From Roseiarcus sp963835955 (GTDB lineage Bacteria; Pseudomonadota; Alphaproteobacteria; Rhizobiales; Beijerinckiaceae): 64,000 nt of DNA. The notes under the pieces are model-generated. The model saw only the letters and a program-made list of their open reading frames with translations, was not told the origin of the DNA and did no database searches. Below, in pieces: positions 62,010 through 64,000 of the stretch; within the stretch, counting starts at the first letter, position 1, and every line of letters starts with the position of its first letter. A program made the translations under genes and the position numbers. The stretch lies in contig CAWIHZ010000005.1 in assembly GCA_963835955.1 (NCBI GenBank), positions 248,001 through 312,000 of the forward strand. The letters run 5' to 3'.

Positions 62010-63527
62010 TCAGAAGAACCCGAGCTTCTTCGGGCTGTAGCTGACCAGCATGTTCTTGGTCTGCTGATAGTGATCGAGCATCATCTTGTGGGTCTCGCGG
62101 CCGATGCCGGACTGCTTGTAGCCGCCGAACGCCGCATGCGCGGGATAGGCGTGATAGCAATTGGTCCAGACGCGGCCGGCCTGGATCGCGCGGCCGAAAC
62201 GGTAGCAGCGATTGGCGTCGCGGCTCCAGATCCCCGCGCCGAGGCCGTAGAGCGTATCGTTGGCGATCGAGAGCGCCTCCTCGTCGGTCTTGAAGGTCGT
62301 CACCGACACCACCGGTCCGAAGATCTCCTCCTGGAAGATGCGCATCTTGTTGTGGCCTTTGAACACGGTCGGCTTCACGTAATAGCCGCCGGCCAGTTCG
62401 CCGCCGAGCGCGTTGCGCTCGCCGCCGATCAGCACTTTCGCGCCCTCCTGCTTGCCGATGTCGATGTAGGAGAGAATCTTCTCCATCTGCTCGGATGAGG
62501 CCTGTGCGCCGATCATGACCGCCGGATCGAGCGGATTGCCTTGCACAATGGCGTCGACGCGCTTGAGCGCCCGCTCCATGAAGCGGTCGTAGATCAACTC
62601 CTGGATCAGCGCGCGGCTTGGGCAGGTGCAGACCTCGCCCTGATTGAGCGCGAACATCACGAAGCCTTCAATTGCCTTGTCGAAGAAGTCGTCGTCGTCG
62701 GCGCAGACGTCGCTGAAGAAGATGTTGGGCGACTTGCCGCCGAGTTCGAGCGTGACCGGAATCAGGTTCTGCGAGGCGTATTGCATGATCAGCCGACCGG
62801 TCGTCGTCTCGCCGGTGAAGGCGATCTTGGCGATGCGGTTCGACGAGGCGAGCGGCTTGCCCGCCTCGAGGCCGAATCCGTTGACGATGTTGAGAACGCC
62901 CTTGGGCAGAAGATCGCCGACGAGCTCGGCCCACACCATGATCGAGACCGGGGTCTGCTCGGCGGGCTTCAGCACCACGCAATTGCCGGCCGCGAGCGCC
63001 GGGGCGAGCTTCCAAACCGCCATCAAGATCGGGAAGTTCCAGGGAATGATCTGCCCGACGACGCCGAGCGGCTCATGGAAGTGATAGGCGACGGTGTCGT
63101 GATCGATCTCGCTGAGGCTTCCTTCTTGCGCCCGGATCGCGCCGGCGAAATAGCGGAAATGATCGATCGCCAGGGGGATGTCGGCGGCCATCGTCTCCCG
63201 GATCGGCTTGCCGTTGTCCCAGGTCTCCGCGACCGCGAGCTTCTCCAGATTCGCTTCCATCCGATCGGCGATCTTGTTGAGGATCTGCGCGCGTTCGGCG
63301 GGGCTGGTCTGGCCCCAGGCCTCCTTGGCGGCGTGTGCGGCGTCGAGCGCCGCCTCGATGTCGGAAGCGTCGGAACGCGCGACCTCGCACACCGGCTGGC
63401 CGGTGATCGGCGAGTTATTGTCGAAATATCTGCCAGCCTTCGGCGCGCGCCACTCGCCGCCGATATAGTTTTCATAGCGCTTGGCGAAAGGGGATTTCAG
63501 AGCGATATTGAGGTCGACCTTGGTCAT
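62010..63527 (-). CDS. NAD-dependent aldehyde dehydrogenase (ExaC/AldA-like)
   Basis: A 505-residue ALDH. PWNFPILMAVWKLAPALAAG (NAD site), TLELGGKSPNIFF (general base Glu) and NQGEVCTCPSRALIQE (nucleophilic Cys) are intact. Start ATG 63527, after AAGGAGAAA, gives MTKVDLN. The neighbouring AcoR-like regulator and DUF779 protein show the acetaldehyde-type ALDH arrangement (ethanol or acetoin oxidation). Confidence 0.95.
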   Translation of the reverse strand: MTKVDLNIALKSPFAKRYENYIGGEWRAPKAGRYFDNNSPITGQPVCEVARSDASDIEAALDAAHAAKEAWGQTSPAERAQILNKIADRMEANLEKLAVAETWDNGKPIRETMAADIPLAIDHFRYFAGAIRAQEGSLSEIDHDTVAYHFHEPLGVVGQIIPWNFPILMAVWKLAPALAAGNCVVLKPAEQTPVSIMVWAELVGDLLPKGVLNIVNGFGLEAGKPLASSNRIAKIAFTGETTTGRLIMQYASQNLIPVTLELGGKSPNIFFSDVCADDDDFFDKAIEGFVMFALNQGEVCTCPSRALIQELIYDRFMERALKRVDAIVQGNPLDPAVMIGAQASSEQMEKILSYIDIGKQEGAKVLIGGERNALGGELAGGYYVKPTVFKGHNKMRIFQEEIFGPVVSVTTFKTDEEALSIANDTLYGLGAGIWSRDANRCYRFGRAIQAGRVWTNCYHAYPAHAAFGGYKQSGIGRETHKMMLDHYQQTKNMLVSYSPKKLGFF

Positions 63528-63630
63528 GGGGTTTCTCCTTGATGTGACGCCGGCTAGGGCGGCGTTGGACGCAAGGTCTCCCTCAAAGCGTGGCTGCGGA
63601 ACAGCCCCCTCGGCGGCCTGCGCCGGTCGG

Positions 63631-63650
63631 GTGTCGCAATTCTGCGACAC
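63631..63650. promoter_or_regulatory. Perfect 8-bp palindrome upstream of the aldehyde dehydrogenase gene
   Basis: GTGTCGCA-ATTC-TGCGACAC lies about 104 bases before the ALDH start and just after the regulator stop, as expected for an upstream activating site of a sigma-54 activator such as AcoR. No good -24/-12 pair was seen; TTGC occurs near 63570 without a proper GG element. Confidence 0.65.
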
Positions 63651-63668
63651 TTCGCGGGCGCGTTCGCG

Positions 63669-64000
63669 TCAGCGACGCAAACCGAGGTGATTCATCTTGC
63701 GGTGCAAGGTCGCGCGGGAGATCGCGAGCTCCTTCGCCGCCAGCGAGACGTTGCCCCTGGAGCGCGCCAATGCGCGCTGCAGCACGGCGCGTTCGGCGGC
63801 TTCGATGCCGTCGCGTTCGGCGCGCGGGCGGCCGATCAGGTCGGCCGCCGGGATCGGTCTTGCCAGACTTCGCGCGTTGATCCCGAGCGCGAGCCGCGCG
63901 GCGCGGGTCGCGCCGACGACGAGATCGTCCCGGTCGACGGCGATGAGGCCGGCGCCGGTCTGCGCCCTCGCGGGAGCAAGCAAAATGCGGGCCTCGGGAA
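63669..64000 (-). CDS. AcoR-like sigma-54-dependent transcriptional regulator, C-terminal part (runs off right edge)
   Basis: The open frame continues beyond base 64000 (PEARILLAPARAQTGAGLIA near the edge). Visible are the end of the sensory/linker region (VDRDDLVVGATRAARLALGI) and a Fis-type helix-turn-helix, AERAVLQRALARSRGNVSLA then AKELAISRATLHRKM. The missing part should hold the GAF domain and, in AcoR, an AAA+ domain. Here the gap between GAF-like end and HTH has no AAA+ motifs, so the AAA+ module may be absent or lie upstream. Its site is probably the palindrome next to its stop codon. Confidence 0.82.
   Translation of the reverse strand, partial: PEARILLAPARAQTGAGLIAVDRDDLVVGATRAARLALGINARSLARPIPAADLIGRPRAERDGIEAAERAVLQRALARSRGNVSLAAKELAISRATLHRKMNHLGLRR

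Overview
The window is high-GC DNA that reads as the chromosome of an alphaproteobacterium, most likely a Hyphomicrobiales (Rhizobiales) member. The clues are the alphaproteobacterial-type elongator tRNA-Met, infC with a GTG start, a UvrB with a long N-terminal extension, FixK/FNR-type boxes, and many small families typical of rhizobia and methylotrophs (DUF389, DUF779, DUF983, DUF1223, MxKDx repeats). Genus is not resolved. Several otherwise intact genes are each broken by one single-base indel, some in short homopolymers, which suggests a draft or long-read assembly.

Left part (1-14.9 kb): a partial secreted protein, purE-purK, tRNA-Met, a frameshifted SDR, an operon of PII protein, GFA-family protein and HemW, then infC, an Fsr-like MFS pump, a membrane fatty-acid/sterol hydroxylase, a CurA-type reductase, a cold-shock protein and an EntS-like MFS protein. 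From 15.0 to 16.0 kb lies a graveyard of IS6, IS630 and IS3 fragments around tRNA-Ala. It also holds the second copy of an 81-bp repeat whose first copy is 4 kb upstream.

Middle part: a first BMP-type (nucleoside-like) ABC transporter (16.0-20.6 kb) diverges from an orphan NMT1/THI5-like binding protein. Then come a second SDR, DUF389, CorA and UvrB. A run of probable stress and low-oxygen genes follows (28.8-36.5 kb): PPK2, cytochrome b561, a VIT-family transporter, an MgtC/DUF4010 protein, a PNPOx-like protein and DUF983. FixK/FNR-like boxes precede the cytochrome b561 and PNPOx genes. A CRYL1-like dehydrogenase and a BKACE (DUF849) enzyme form a beta-keto-acid module.

The most coherent system is a minus-strand operon of about 11 genes (49.1 down to 39.3 kb) that ends at a decayed dhaK. 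It encodes a complete BMP ABC transporter, a biuret hydrolase (BiuH), a second cysteine hydrolase, AtzG-like and AtzH-like proteins, a 5-formyl-THF cyclo-ligase-like protein, an amidohydrolase and a 2-oxoglutarate/Fe(II) oxygenase. A near-perfect sigma-54 promoter and a perfect 12-bp hairpin precede it, and allophanate hydrolase (AtzF) is divergent. I infer an RpoN-controlled route that takes up a nitrogen-rich heterocycle or ureide and mineralises it through biuret and allophanate to ammonia. AtzE, the usual partner of AtzG, is absent here.

Right part: tRNA-Ser, a small membrane protein, and a giant (about 1570 aa, frameshifted) DUF4011-type SF1 helicase with a C-terminal Vsr-like nuclease, which is a candidate single-gene defence system. 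Then a class III nucleotide cyclase, an SRPBCC protein, an MFS protein, DUF1223 and an MxKDx repeat protein. The window ends in an aldehyde dehydrogenase/DUF779 pair next to an AcoR-like sigma-54 activator, with a perfect palindrome in the promoter region.
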